From Aquila chrysaetos chrysaetos (Eukaryota; Chordata; Aves; Accipitriformes; Accipitridae), in contig NC_044018.1 in assembly GCF_900496995.4 (NCBI RefSeq), forward strand, positions 27,868,858 to 27,932,857: DNA of 64,000 nucleotides, given 5' to 3'. Under the pieces are notes generated by a model. It saw only the letters and a program-made list of their open reading frames with translations, had not been told where the DNA came from and searched no databases. The position numbers were made by a program, and so were the translations under genes. Each line of letters begins with the position of its first letter. Within the stretch, counting starts at the first letter, position 1. This document shows, one piece after another, positions 45,001 to 57,260 of the stretch.

Positions 45001-48000
45001 TGGGCAGGCGAGTGGGGCTGCGCTGAGCTCCCATCCTTGCTGCCAGCACAGCATGGGTCTGGCTGCTAAGCAGGGGACAGGTCGTGCCCCTCCAGGGACC
45101 AGCATCGGGGTTTTGTCCCCCTGGACTGCAGCCAATGCCTCCCTCCTACCCTGGGAGACCCAGGCACCCGCCAGGCGTTGGGCTGCTCCGTGGGGGCCCA
45201 TCCTGCCCTGAGCTCTGCCCACATCCCCCCAGGGGAAAAGAAGAGCTGGAGCTGGAGGGGAGGTTATCAGAATGGGGGCTCAGCTGCGTTGTCCCCGGAC
45301 TCTGGCTGCCCCCTGCTCCCACACTTTCTTTGGGCACCTTGAGCACCCCTCATGGTGGCCACGACCAGTGTGCCCCTGGCTGTCCCCAGCCCCGGCTGCC
45401 CTGGCGCACCCAGCCAAGGGGTCCAGCCCACCGCTGCCCCTGCTCTTGCAGCCACTGCCCCCGCCACTGCCCTCATTTCCACACTGGCGGTCCCGTGTCC
45501 CATGTGGCTGCTGAGCCCTCACGTGGGGCCAGCCCAGCAGCAGCCTTGGCAGAGGGATGTGGGAGATGGTGGGCCGAGCATGGGACAAACCTTCTAACGC
45601 GATTTTTGTCTCTCTCTCGCCCCTCTCCTTACCTTGCTCTGGCTTTCTCACCTCTGGGAAACGCAAGGAGCTGGTAAGAGCCCGTCTGTCGGCCAACGTA
45701 ACCCTGTGCTCTGCTCATGGGTGCTTGCTCCTGCCTCCCCTCAGCCAGACGGCCCCCCCTAATGCTGCTAGTGCTGCTCCCACTGCTTTCACCCCTTCTT
45801 GTCCACCTGCAGCACACTAGGGCTCCCCGAAAGCACTTCAGGCCATGATGGGGCACAAGGGCTGGAGAGGGGCTGCTGTGGCCCAGGGCAGCAGGTGGGG
45901 GATCCTTTGCTGGCTTCCATTGCTGTGTGTCAGTCCCTGGAGGCTGTGCCCCTGTCCTGGGGAGGACGGGGCCACCGTCACCCCCTCTGTTACTTTCCAT
46001 CCTCTCCCCAGCGCCGGCCCCAGACGGCTGCCAGTGCTGCACCCTCGCAGCTGCCTCATCCCTAACGCTGAGCGTTGTGTGCAGGAGGAGCTCACCAGCA
46101 CCAGCGTGGAGCACCTCATCATTAACCCCAACGCCGCATACGAGAAGTTCCGGGACAAGCGCCTGAGCACCGAGGGAGTGGGTGAGCCAGGGGGTTCAGG
46201 GAAGGGTGGGCTGTGGGGATCCTGAGCTGACCCCAGGGAGGGCACAGCCACCCCAGGTATTTTGGGGTGACACCCTGCTCCTCCTCCCTCTTCCAGATTT
46301 CTCCGATTGCATCAGCAAGCCCAGGACAACGGGCTACAAGTCTGGGGAGTATGAAATTGTGAGTCCAGAGCACAAGGGGATGTGAGCCACCCCAGTGCAC
46401 AGCCCCTCGTCCCCACTCGCCCCACAGTGATGTCCCTGCCCAGGGCCACAGATCACACAGCATTACAGAAGGGTGGTGGTGGGAAGGGACCTCTGGACCA
46501 TCTGGTCCAATCCCCATGCTCAGGCAGGGCCCCTTAGAGCCAGTTGCCCAAGACCATGTGCAGGTAGCTTCTGAATATCAAGGATGGAGATTCCACCGTC
46601 TCTCTGGGCAACCTGTGCCAGCGCTTGGTCGCGCTCACAGTAAAAAAGTGCTTCCTGATGTTCGGGGGGAACCTCCTGCACTTCAGTTTGTGCCCATGGC
46701 CTCTGGTCCTGGCACTGGGCACCACTGAGAAGAGCTGGGCTCTGTCCTCTTGGCCCCCTCCATTCAGGTATTGATAAGATCCCCCAGAGCCTTCTCCTGT
46801 CCAGGCTGAACAGTCCCAGCTCTCTCAGCCTTTCCTCATAGGAGAGATGCTCCAGCCCTGTCCATCTCTCTCTCTTCTGTACTGGGGAGCCCAGCACTGG
46901 ACACAGCAGTCCAGGTGTGGCCTCAGCAGTGCTGAGGAGAGGGGAAGGCTCACCTCCCTCGACCACAACACTCGTAACGCTGCCCAGGACACCGTTAGCC
47001 TTCCTTGCTGGATCATGTTTAGCTTGGTGTCCACCGGGACCCCTGGAGCCTTTTCCAGAGAGCTGCTTTCCAGATGGGTGGCCCCCGGCATAGACTGGTG
47101 CCGGGGGCTGTTCCTCCCCAGGAGCAGGACTTCTCCTTGTTGAGCTCCATGAGGTTCCTGTTGGCCCATCTCTCCACCCTGTCCCAGGTCCCTCTGGACG
47201 GCAGCACAACCCTCTGGCGTCTCAGCCACTCCTCCCAGTGTGGCGTCATCTGCAAACCTAGTGAGGGTTCACCCTGCCCCATCATCCCAATCACTAATGA
47301 AGATGTTAAAGAGGATCAGACCCAGCATTGACCCCTGGGGCACACTGGTTGTACTGGCCTCCAACTAGACTTTGGGCTGACGATCATCACCCGATGAGCT
47401 TTGCTGTTGGGGCAGTTTCAATCCACCTCACTGCCTGCTCATCCAGCCCAGACTGCAACACCTTCTCTTGGAGGATCTTATGGGAGATGGTGTTGAAGTC
47501 TTTCCTGAGGTCCTGGTAGACAATACCCACTGCTCTTTCCTTGTCTACCAGGCTGGTCACTTCATTGGAGAAGTTGATCGAGTTGGTGGAGCATGACTTC
47601 CCCTTGGTGAAGCCATGCTGCTTGCTTTTCATGTTTTTTCTGTCATTCATTTGCCTGGAAAGGGTTTCCAGAAGTAGCTGCTCCATTGCCTTCCTGGGGA
47701 AGAAGGTGAGGCTGACCAGCCTGTGGTTCCCTGGGTCCTCCTTCTTGCCCTGCTTGAAGGTGGGGTTGACATTTGCTTCCTGCCTGTCCTCTGGCAATTC
47801 TCCCAGTCAGAGAGTGAGGGTGGCCTTGCAATGCCATCAGCCAGTTCCCTCAGCCCTTGCAGGTGCATCCCACCTGTGTCCATGCACTTTTGTCTGTCCC
47901 ATTTCCTTAAGCGTTCCCTGAGCTGTTCCTCTTCCACCAAGGGTACCTCTGCCTTGTGCCAGCCTTTCCCCAGCCACTGTCACTGGGGATTCCTGATGGC

Positions 48001-50746
48001 CGGTCGAGACAGAGGCGAAGGTGGCCTTCAGTGCCTCAGCCTGTCCCATGTCCGGTGTCCCTGGCCAGGCTGAGTTCCAGCTGGACTTTGGTTTTCGTAA
48101 CCTTGTCCCTGGCTTCTCAGGCAACATCTCTCCTCCTCCCAGGTTCCCTGTCCCTGCTCCAGCTTCTACCTTCTTCCTTTCTGTGTCTGGGTTTGGCCAG
48201 GAGCTCCTGTTCACCCAGACAGCCTCCTGGCTTTTTTGCCTGACAGCCCACCCATTGGGACAGAGCGGTCTGGAGCTTGGAGGAGATCATCCCTGAATAT
48301 CAACCAGCTTTGTTAGGCCCCTCTTCCCTCCATTGCCTGATCCCAGGGGACTCTTCCAAGCAGACCTTTGAAGAGGCCAGACTGTGTTCTCCTGAAGCCC
48401 AGGGCTGTAAGCCCCCTCCTTCCTGCCCTCAGCATCCTTGTGGTCACTGCTGCCCAGGCTACCTTTGACGTCCACATCCCCAATGAGCCCCTCCTTGTTG
48501 GTGAAGATGAGCACCAGCGGAGCCCCTTTCATTGGCTCCTGTGTTACTTGGAGGAGGCCGTTGTCATCAGTGCCCTTAGGAGCCTCCTGGGCTGCTCATG
48601 TCCTGCTGTGTTGTCCGTCCAGCAGGTCTCTCTGAAGTCCCTCATGAGGACCAGGTTCCTCTGAACATGAGGCTGCTCCTACCTGTCTGTCAAGGGCCTC
48701 ACCCGCTTGTCCTCCCTGGTCAATCCCTTTTCTTGCCTTTCTGCACAGGTATGGGCAGGCACTGAGGGGAGTTGGGTACTAGCATCCTACCCAACCCCTC
48801 CTGCCCTGGGTGCCTGGTGCACGGGCAGGCCGTGAGCCCCCACCTGACCCCCCTGTTCCTCTCTCTGCAGCTCGGCAAGGGTCTTGGTGCCAAAGAGATG
48901 CCCCAGCAGCGGTACCAGCGGCTGCAGCATGAGGTGCAGGAGCTGGTTAGGGAGGTGGAGCAGATCCAGGTGAGCATCACCCCTCCCCTGGGGACCAGTG
49001 GGGAGGCTGTCCCGGGGGGGTGACACAGCCACCTTTCCTCCCCTTCCAACAGAGCACGGTGAAGGAGGTGGCAAAGGAGGAGCTGATGCCCATGGCCTTG
49101 GCCAGGCAGGTCGAGGGCCTGAAGCAGCAGCTGGTCTCCAGCCACCTGGAGAAGCTGCTTGGCCCTGCTGCAGCCATAGACTTTGCAGATCCCGAAAGTG
49201 CCCTGGCCAAGTGAGTGGGGTCCCAGGACCTTGGGGCTGCAACTAGGGGAGTTGAGGGAGGATGGCAGCATCCCCATGGGGTGGTGCTGGGGCCCCGTGC
49301 CCACCTTTGCCCCCTGCCCAGGCGCCTGCTGCAGCAGCTGGAGGTGGTGAAGTGCAGCAAGGTAGCATCAGGGAAGACCCCTGACAAAGCCCCGGTGCCC
49401 ACTGGAGGTGCTGTCACCTTTGAGCTGTACTGGTGGCTGGAGCAGGACCACGTTGCCCAGACTGCCAAGGTGAGCATGACGGGGGGGGACACTGCGCCTG
49501 ACCCCAAAATGGGGTGTCCTGCCATCTCAGCCCCTCACCTCCCCCCAGATCACAGAGCTGGAAAAGCAGCTGGCGCAGCTGGAGACGATGATGCAGTGCA
49601 AGCCCGACAGCCAGGTGAGGGGCCAGGGTTGCCTGCCCTGCCACTCTCCTGCCCCCCCCATCCTGCCCCACTGATGCAATTTCCTTCCCCACAGAACCTG
49701 CTGTTGGTGGGGCTGAAGGGCACCAGCCTCGTGGTGAGTCAGGCAGGGTCTGGGGGCGTGCAGGGTTCCTTTCCCCCACTCTGTACCCATAGCACTTGGG
49801 GAGGGCAGCCCCAGGGTGCTGCCGTGTCCCCCCTCACCCTGCTTTCTGTCCCCAGGAGACCATGCAGGTCCTGCAGGCCAAGGTGAACATCCTGGACATG
49901 GCTGTGCTGGACCAAGTGGAGGCCCGGCTGCAGGTGAGGCGGGGGCAGAAGGAGGGAACTGCACCAGTGGGTGTCAGGGGTCCACAGGAGAGCCACAGGA
50001 CAACAGTGGCCAAGGTCATGAAACTGGGGGTGGGCAGTGCTGGATTTGGGATCTTGAATCTGCTTCCCCTTTCCCAGAGCATCCTGGGGAAGGTGAATGA
50101 AATTGCCAAGCACAAAGCAACCGTGCAAGATGCTGACACGCAGAGCAAGGTAGGAGCTGGAGGGGAGGGCCCCTCAAAGGCAAGCCCGGCACAGCGGGGG
50201 ATATTCGGAGCCCCCCCTCCACACTGTGCTTACCCCCAACTTCTTGACCCGGCCCATCCCCCAGATCCACCAGATCTATGAGACGATGCAGCACTGGGAC
50301 CCCGTGGCCAGCACCTTGCCTGATGTTGTGCAGAGGCTGGTGACCCTCGGGGACCTGCACGAGCAAGGTGAGGGGCTGGAGGGGATGTTGGGGACAGTGG
50401 CATGTTGTCACTGGGAGCATCTTGGGAGGGGTGGTGGCTCTGCCTCCCGCCTCCCGCACTGAGCTTTCTTCTCCCTCCCAGCCACACAGTTTGAGCAGGT
50501 CCTCATGCACTTGGACACCACGCAGCAGGAGATAGTGGGTGCTCTCAAGGCCAACACCATGCTGCTGGCCGAGGTGGGTCCCACCAACACCCACTGGGCT
50601 GGAGTGGGATCCCCTTCCTGCCCCCGCCACTCACCCCCTTCCCCACTTGCCCCCCCCAGGTCCAGCAGACAACGAAGGAAAACCTGGCTGTCGTAGAGGA
50701 CAACTTTGTGGACATAGATGCCCACGTCAAGCAGCTGCAGAAGTGA
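42064..50746 (+). CDS. DCTN2: DCTN2, dynactin subunit 2 (dynamitin, p50)
   Basis: Fourteen coding exons (first 42064-42099, [12 protein letters not shown]; then 43239-43307, 46085-46181, 46297-46358, 48871-48969, 49053-49210, 49322-49469, 49549-49614, 49695-49733, 49856-49933, 50078-50149, 50265-50367, 50482-50573, 50660-50746) join with matching phases into 401 residues, the human length. Recognisable blocks are [68 protein letters not shown] and [14 protein letters not shown]. The protein is mostly coiled coil and forms the shoulder of dynactin, linking the projecting arm to the Arp1 filament; excess p50 disrupts the complex. Intron 1 and the intron before 46085 are large and repeat-filled; the rest are about 100-250 bp. 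The gene is intact. Confidence 0.97.
42105..42990 (+). repeat. G-rich minisatellite in DCTN2 intron 1 (GTCTGAGGGGATC units)
   Basis: Variants of TCTGAGGGGATCAGGG recur about every 20-40 bp over nearly 900 bp, starting right at the exon 1 donor. The sense strand is full of G3-G6 runs, so RNA or DNA G-quadruplexes are plausible. Confidence 0.8.
45668..45673 (+). other. DCTN2: Candidate 6-nt microexon of DCTN2 (GAGCTG, Glu-Leu)
   Basis: The hexamer has a CAAG acceptor preceded by a 50-bp pyrimidine-rich tract and is followed by a perfect donor GTAAGA. Inclusion would add two residues in frame between FET and EEL, where mammalian dynamitin isoforms are known to differ in length. This is inference from splice signals only. 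Confidence 0.4.
46449..48720 (-). mobile_element. CR1 LINE in DCTN2 intron, antisense, about 2.2 kb
   Basis: The minus strand carries CR1 ORF2 reverse transcriptase ([30 protein letters not shown], the [15 protein letters not shown] block) between about 47390 and 47900. An earlier ORF2 part lies near 48290-48610, and the CR1 3' end (GGTCCCTTCCC-type) at its left edge, about 46449-46520. Several stops and frame changes make it inactive. Lying antisense to DCTN2 is the orientation usually tolerated in introns. Confidence 0.9.
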
Positions 50747-50969
50747 CAGCACCCTGGAGTCACCCTCGCATCGGGCATCCCTGCCGCCGCCAGGGCCCTG
50801 CGACCCTCTGGGGAATCTCTCCCTCCCCAAGCAGGTACCAGCCCCTGCGTGTATACACCCTGGCTCTGCCCCCCTGCCCAGCATGGGGGCTGGAGGGGTC
50901 CTCCCCACCCCTCCATTCCCACCTCGGGGCGGGGGGTGGTGGTGTCTCTGTACACCCCCGATTTACCCC

Positions 50970-50975
50970 AATAAA
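50970..50975 (+). terminator. DCTN2: DCTN2 polyadenylation signal AATAAA
   Basis: AATAAA lies 224 bp after the DCTN2 stop, followed by a GT-rich stretch around 50990-51000. Confidence 0.85.
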
Positions 50976-51599
50976 CAGCTCAGCTCAAAGTGTATCCGTG
51001 TCAGCATGTCCTCTAGGCTGTGGGGCATGAGCGCGGCCCAGCTGCTGGGTTTAAGTGTGTCTTTTCATGGTGCATAACCCCCCCACCCCACCCCCCCCGC
51101 AGCCTCCTCGGTGCACTAAATCCAATTGCTCTGTCAGAAAGCTGCGACCCACGGGGAGAACGTCTCCTCGTTGCCAGCCGTGGGGCAGGAGGTAGTGTGT
51201 GTGTGTGGGATGGGGATGACCCCGAGCGGGTGGGGGTGGCCTGGGGCAGGGGCGCATGGCCCCCCCACAGGCTGGTGGAGATGATTATTGCTGGGACTGG
51301 GGGATGGAAGGGGGGAACCTCGTTCTTGGTGAGGGAGAACCTGGTGCAAAACTAACCCTGAGTAGATCCAGCCATGGGGCTGCGACCCCCTCAAGCCAGA
51401 GGTGAGGGGGGGCAGAGGGACCCCCCAGCATGCAGAGTGGGCACTGGGGACGGAGCCCTGGCTGCATCCCCTCACACCAGTCCTGTCCCCCCAGCGCGGG
51501 GGCTTCCCTGGGGTGGGGGCCACCTCTGGCCCTGGTGGGTTTGAGCCCTGGGGGCAGTTGCTGGGCCATGATCTTGTGGGGATGGCGGCCAGGACTGGG

Positions 51600-51990
51600 G
51601 TGAGCACTGGAGGGACACAGGCTCTTCTGGAGGGACAGGCCAGCACAAGGAGGACGGGAGTTGCCCTTTATGTGAGGGAGCAGCTGGAGAGCGTGGAGCT
51701 CTGCCTGGGGATGGGTGAAGAGCTGACTGAGGGCTCCTGGGTAAGGACTAAAGAGCAGACAGGGAAGGGTGACGTTGCAGTGGGTGCCTGCCACAGGCTG
51801 CCTGGCCGGGGAGAAGAAGCGGGTGAGGCCCTCAACAAACAGGTAGGAGCAGCCTCATGTTCTCGTGGGCCCTGGTCCTCATGGGGGATTTCGGAGAGAC
51901 CTGCTGGAGGGACGACAGCAGGACATAAGCAGCCCAGGAGGCTCCTAAGGGCACCGACGACAGCGGCCTCCCCTTCCAACAGCAAGGCCC
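51600..51990 (+). mobile_element. CR1 LINE endonuclease-region fragment
   Basis: The plus strand reads GVALYVREQLESVELCLGMG, then ADEAL-like EEAGEALNKQ and [12 protein letters not shown], the middle of the CR1 ORF2 endonuclease. No reverse transcriptase follows, so the copy is truncated at both ends. Confidence 0.85.
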
Positions 51991-52129
51991 TTCCCCTTCT
52001 TGTCAGTCAAGGTCCCTTGCACATGGCTTCAAAGCCATCTTTACATGGTGGTTTTTCTTACGTAACGTTGACAAGGTGACGCGCTTGTCCTACAATCACA
52101 GATTTCTTTGTTCTCTTTCTAGTTTTATT

Positions 52130-54170
52130 TCAAGAGAACCGGGACCTCACTGGGCAGCTCCCAAAGGCGTCTGTCAGCACTCCACTGAGGATGTCCCTCT
52201 TCAGGAGGACCAAGATGAGGATGGCGATCTGCAGGAAGGCGAGGAACAGAAGAAATCTCCTGCGGGACAGGAGAAAGGTTAGGCCGAGCAGGGGGTAAAT
52301 TTGTCTCCAGCTCTCGACAACCACCCTCTTTGAATGCCACCGTGGGACCTTGCACCGTGCTGGGCACAACACATCCTGCTTGGGACTGGGGTGAGGCTCT
52401 GCTGTACATCTCCCCAGTGGGCCCCCAAAATCCCCTGCTATGTGCTGCCCAAGCAAGGAAGAAAAGAAATCCTGAAGTACTTGATCCCTGACAAGTCCAA
52501 AGCTGCCCAATGCCCTTGGACCACTGGCACGGGCATCCCGCTGCGTAGGGAAGAGCCCCGTCACCCCGAGCCCCCAGAGCAACTCACCGCAGCCAAGAAG
52601 TGACCTTATGCCTCCTTGACGCCAGCTGCTCCTCCTACAAGCCAAGGCACACAGGGACATGCGTTGGGGTGCGTGAGGCAGCTGAGGTCTGGGGGCTCAG
52701 ACCCCCTCCCTCGTCCCTGCTGAGATCAGTGAGTGCCCCCATGTCCCCTGGGCACAGTGCAGACCCTTCCCTCCCCAAGGCCCACAGTGGGGTTGTCTGT
52801 CCTACCAGCCGCGCAGCCACCAGCTCCTGCAGCAGGCTCTCGCCTGCCATGTCTGCCTGCGCCGTCTTCCCCCTGCTACGGACACCACGGGGTTTGGGCT
52901 GTGAGAAGAGACCTTGGCCAGCACGGTGAACCCCTGGGTGGCCAGCAGAGAGCCAGGGTGCTGCCCAGCCTCTGCTGGGGCTGGCACCAGCCAGCCCCGG
53001 CATCCCGGCACCGCACAGACCCACCCCGCACCCCAGGCCCGGAGGGCACGGAGGAGAGCCTGGGAGCTGCTCAGAGCTGCTTCCAGGAGTCCCGAGATGC
53101 TCAGTGTTGTTTTGAGCCGCTTACGCAAAGTCAAAGGGCTCTCCAGAGCAGGCTGGAGGAGCCAGAAAGATGTCTGTGAGCAGCAGAGGCCTGCCCAGTG
53201 CTGCTCAGCAACCCCCCCGACCCCCCTGCCCCAGATTTCAGTCAGGGCCCCGTTGGCACTCACAAAGCTGTTGGCTCTTGGAGACCTGCCTGTCTCTCCA
53301 GCAGGTGCTGGAGCTTGTTCCTGAGCAGCTGCAGAAGCAAAGGCCCTGGTTAAGGATCCGTGCCATGCCTCTTCTAAGAGAGGGGTTCCCCCACAAACGT
53401 GTTAAGCCCCCGTCCCTCCTGTCCCCAGTACCTCATTGATCAGAGCCTGCTCCTGAAGAGCTTCTGCCACCTCCGACCACTGCTCCCTCTGCGAAGCCAG
53501 CGGGCGACGTCGCAGGGAGCCATGCGCCGGAAAGGGTAACTTCTGCGCCACTTCCAGGCTTGCGGCTGCCTCCCTCTTTGCCATTTGAAAGTGCTCCTGC
53601 GAGAGAGGAGGGGGGAGGAGGAGGAGCCATCAGGGCACCGGGACACTCCACAAGGGCACTCCCCTCCGCATTATCCCTTCGCGGCTGCCCTCGGGCACTG
53701 CCTTTGCCCTCGCGTCCCCTCTCTTTCCCAGCCCTGCAGGCAGACAGAGGGACCCCCAGGCCCAACTCTGGACACAGTCCACATCTGGACATGGTCCTGA
53801 GCAGCTGGCTCTAGGTGACCGCACCTGAGCAGGGGCATGGGACGAGACCAGATCATCCCCGAGGTCGCCCCTTTCCAACCTCAGCCAGACTATGGTTCTG
53901 TGAACTTGCCTTCATCTGGGCCACCTGCCTCTCCAGCTGCTGCAGCTCCTGGCTGTTCTTTTCCAAACAGCGTGCCACGACGCAGTCCCAAGAAGACGAG
54001 CTGCACCCAGGCACCATCTTCCCCCTGCTGCGGACACCATAGCAGGAGGTGTTGCGGGCACCAGGGACTGATGGGGAGGGAAGGAGCTCCCCCATCCCTG
54101 CTGTGCCGGGCGCCCGTGCGGGGTCCACGAAGCTACTCTGCCCTCGCTCTCTCTCCCCCGTCGGGGCCTT
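52130..54170 (-). CDS. Unrecognised coiled-coil gene candidate with C-terminal membrane anchor
   Basis: I do not recognise this gene. On the minus strand a coiled-coil exon ending at 53910 (LEKNSQELQQLERQVAQMK) splices in phase 0 to 53432-53596 (EHFQMAKREAAASLEVAQKL ... WSEVAEALQEQALINE). The donor is the rare but well-formed AAG|GCAAGT, a GC-AG intron. Further pieces are 53264-53328 (LLRNKLQHLLERQ), about 53050-53160 and about 52800-52870 (SLLQELVAARL). The last exon, 52130-52259, encodes FLLFLAFLQIAILILVLLKR, a membrane span, then about 20 residues and a stop. The layout suggests a tail-anchored coiled-coil protein. Phases between the later exons were not all reconciled, so it may be incomplete or decaying. 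Confidence 0.45.
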
Positions 54171-54249
54171 CCGCTGCACGGTGGACACAGGACAGGTTGT
54201 TGGCGAGTCGTCTCCAAACTCCTGCCTAGCAGCACCGAGGTTCTCCCCC

Positions 54250-56172
54250 AAATGCTCCCCCCCTCTGGGAGCAGCCCCTTTTATACCCGCCGGGGCGCCG
54301 ATGTCACAGGCCCAAGGTGACATCACAGAGACACAGCATCACTGGGTCATCCCTGTGGCTCAACTCCCTGGGCTGGCGCCAAGAGCTGAGCTGGGGCCCA
54401 GCCGCTTCCACTGGGGAACGGGGCATCACTCTCAGCATGGCTCTTAGCCCACCGGTGGGAGCGACCGCAGGCACCACCTGTCGATGTCTCCCTGCCGGGT
54501 TTGCTGGTTCCTTCACCAGCCGGCTGCCACAGCTCCCCACCGCAGGACCAAGCAGGAGCCAGGCTGCGCATGTAGTCCCAGCAGACGCTCACACAGGCGT
54601 GCGTGCACCACGGGTGTGCACATGTGCATGGATGGCCACACCACATGGGCTCCGGCGTCCAGCGCCCACCAGGATCCAGCATCCAGCCCCAGGGGGGAAA
54701 CAAGAGCCCAGGAAGGGGAAGAATAAAGACTAGCCCTCTGCTCTAGCCCAGGCAGGCAGCATGCTTGCAGGCTCCCAAGAGGAATGGGGTCTCTCGCTTG
54801 CTCAGAGAGCAGCAGCTGCTGCCATGCGAAGGGACACCAGGAGGAAGGAGTCGGGGCACGCGGCAGGCAGGCAGTGACCCACAGGCTTCGGCTCTGGTCC
54901 CTCGAGCAGCTGTGTGCAGCGGCATCGCATTCGGGAGGTGGCAGCCCGGGTCGTTGCGGCCACTATCCGACAGCAGCGAAACCTGCGAGCGGCGGGAGAA
55001 GCTGGCAGGGAGCAGCCAGGGCTGTGCCGGCGGGTGGCTGTGGGTCAGCGGGGACAGGGCCACCGGCTACGAGATTGCTCAAATGCGCCCCGTGAGATGG
55101 GGTGCAACCGGCCACAGGGCCAGCTCCACTGGGGATGGGGACAGGCGGCCACAGCGCTGTGGGGCCATGAAGGATGGCATCCTGGGGAGGGGGGGAGGCC
55201 TGGGGGGCAGTGGGTGATAACGTTTGCCACCTTCCGTGTAAACGTGTCCCCGGCTGCTGGAGCCTGAGTAGTCTCTGTAGTAGTCTTATGTAGGTCTCTG
55301 GCAAGACATCCTTGAGCTCAGGCTGCAGGGGAGCTCGCTGCCTGATGGAAGTGAATAGAATTACTCACCTGAGAGAGGTAAGCCCATGGCATACCACTAA
55401 AGCCGCATGGGTTTAGTTAGGTATGCATGATCATTTTTCGAAAGTTATTGTTTGCCAAAACTGAAGGTAGTAAAATAAGGTTAAATGGGTGAAAGGCTTT
55501 TTTTTGGCTTGGTACGAGAAAGCATACACAAGTATCACAGACTTGCTTTGGTTTTATGTGCATGTGCTCTGCCTTTTGTGCTTGGGTAATCAAAGCTCAT
55601 ACAAGTTAAGCTACTAAAAAATGACAAAATTCGCATTCAGCTCATTGCCTACAAACAGTAACTAATTGCAGTAAGCTGGCTATTCTAACAGCCTACCTCC
55701 AGCTCTAATTTGGGAATTGTCAAAGCCTCGGGAAGTTACAGTAAGATGCAGTGTTTCAACAAAGTGGGCGCTGCTCTCTGGTGGGGACCCTCAGCTGAGA
55801 GAGAGAGAGATCCCCAAGGAAACCAAACAATCAAACAAAAAAACCGAGTGCTGTGGACAGAAGAGGTTGAGAAACCATATCCGAGGCCGCCTCCGCTCCC
55901 TGCCTGTTACAAAGCTGCCCTTTCCTTGGTGGGGGATAATACTGTGGGCTCAAAGGGGGAAAGGATGGTCAGTAGGCCTGTGACGCATTTAAAACCGCTT
56001 GTCAGAACTGCTGTGCTAAAGACATAAAAGTGATGATGGGCCTGGCTGGAAAGCAGCCGTCTGACCCGTCTCTAGGACCGTCAGTCAGTTCTCCCCCCCC
56101 CGTCCCCCGGCGGGTACCGTGGGAGAACAGAATTTCACCGTCGGGTAACGAGCAATGCAAAGCGAGGCTTAC
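54250..56172. other. Stretch without a recognised gene; composition change near 55.26 kb
   Basis: Up to about 55,260 the sequence is GC-rich without conserved coding. From there it becomes AT-rich and stays so. I see no tRNA, LTR or CR1 at the junction. Confidence 0.5.
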
Positions 56173-57260
56173 CGGCAATCGCCAGGTTTCTGAGAGCACC
56201 CAGTGCAGCGTGCTGCACACGTACCTTTCCATCCTCCACATGGCTGTCTAGCAGAGCCATCAGCTTTTGAGCTATGCCATTAGCCAGCATAGGGATGCAG
56301 TTTCTGCCTGTGCGAGACAAGTCACTTGTGAATGGAAGATTATTACTAAGATTTTTGCAAGAGCTTTTTAAGAATAGAGGGGTTATTTCCTTGCTCCTTT
56401 CTAGATTTCATTGTTGAGAATTTGACCACCATCCCCAATGGGAGTTGCAGTGCTCAGGACAAATTTAGAAAGTGATACAAGAAACCGCTGAAGAAGGCAG
56501 AAATCCCCTATGCCTTTCTACAGATGTGAAACAGTACTTTTAACGTAGGCTTAATGCTTTTCAGGACTGTAAAGTATAAAACTACTGATGTTGCCGTACA
56601 GCTCAACGCCAGCTTTACCGCGACACGCAGTTTTTTGTTTGTAGCTGTACAGACAGAGCACGATAGAAGGGCACAGATAAATTTACGTAAGCTATGAGGG
56701 CACATTCTTACCATTTCTGGCAAAATTTGCAATAGCCAACGCTCCTGCAAGCTGTAGCTGATGGCTCTTGGAAGGAATCCATGAAAGTACTCTTTGGAAC
56801 ACACCGCCTTTTCCTCCTTCACATCACTTTTGCGGGGAGTCATCTGGGGTAAAAAGCACAGACAGTCAGCAAGCCAAAGAAGTGTTTGTTAGGGAGAATT
56901 CTTCTCTTCATATTTGTGACGCTCTGCTGGCTTCACTACAATTAATCCAGTCCTGCAATGGGATGAGAGACAAAACCTGACCCATTAAATGTTAACTGGC
57001 AGGTAGCAGGTCCTCTAGGTTATTCAGAAAATTAGCAAACAGTAAAATTCAGCAGCCAAACGGCATTACAAGTATCTGCTGTTGCTTTGCAGAAGATCGT
57101 GACGCACCGTAGTTACCTGCAAGCAATAATAAAACCGTAAGGTCAGAAGCTGTTTTGAGCTCTGCAGTGTCATCCTCTTTGTCACTGTCCACAGTCTTCC
57201 GGACGATCTCAAGTAAGCACTCCACCAAGCCTGCTTCAACCAGCTGCAGTTTAACGACCT
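56173..57260 (-). pseudogene. RAP1GDS1: RAP1GDS1-like armadillo exons, one with an in-frame stop
   Basis: Three minus-strand exons have good splice sites and mutually consistent phases: 57117-57260 (KLQLVEAGLVECLLEIV, DSDKEDD), 56712-56843 (CEGGKGGVFQRVLSWIPS, QLQLAGALAIANFARN) and 56173-56307 (LMALLDSHVEDGKVRVQHAA, LRNLAIA). They match consecutive armadillo repeats of SmgGDS (RAP1GDS1), a chaperone and exchange factor for small GTPases with polybasic tails. The middle exon has TGA at 56824-56826 (plus-strand TCA), just before the CEGG motif. No other exons of the gene (N-terminal repeats upstream, or the following VNKAKML repeat) were found. I infer a fragmentary pseudogene or diverged paralogue. 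The family call is firm; the status is less so. Confidence 0.8.

Noticed and set aside
51020-51355. Extra DCTN2 downstream exon
   Set aside because: DCTN2 already ends with a proper stop and AATAAA at the human protein length.
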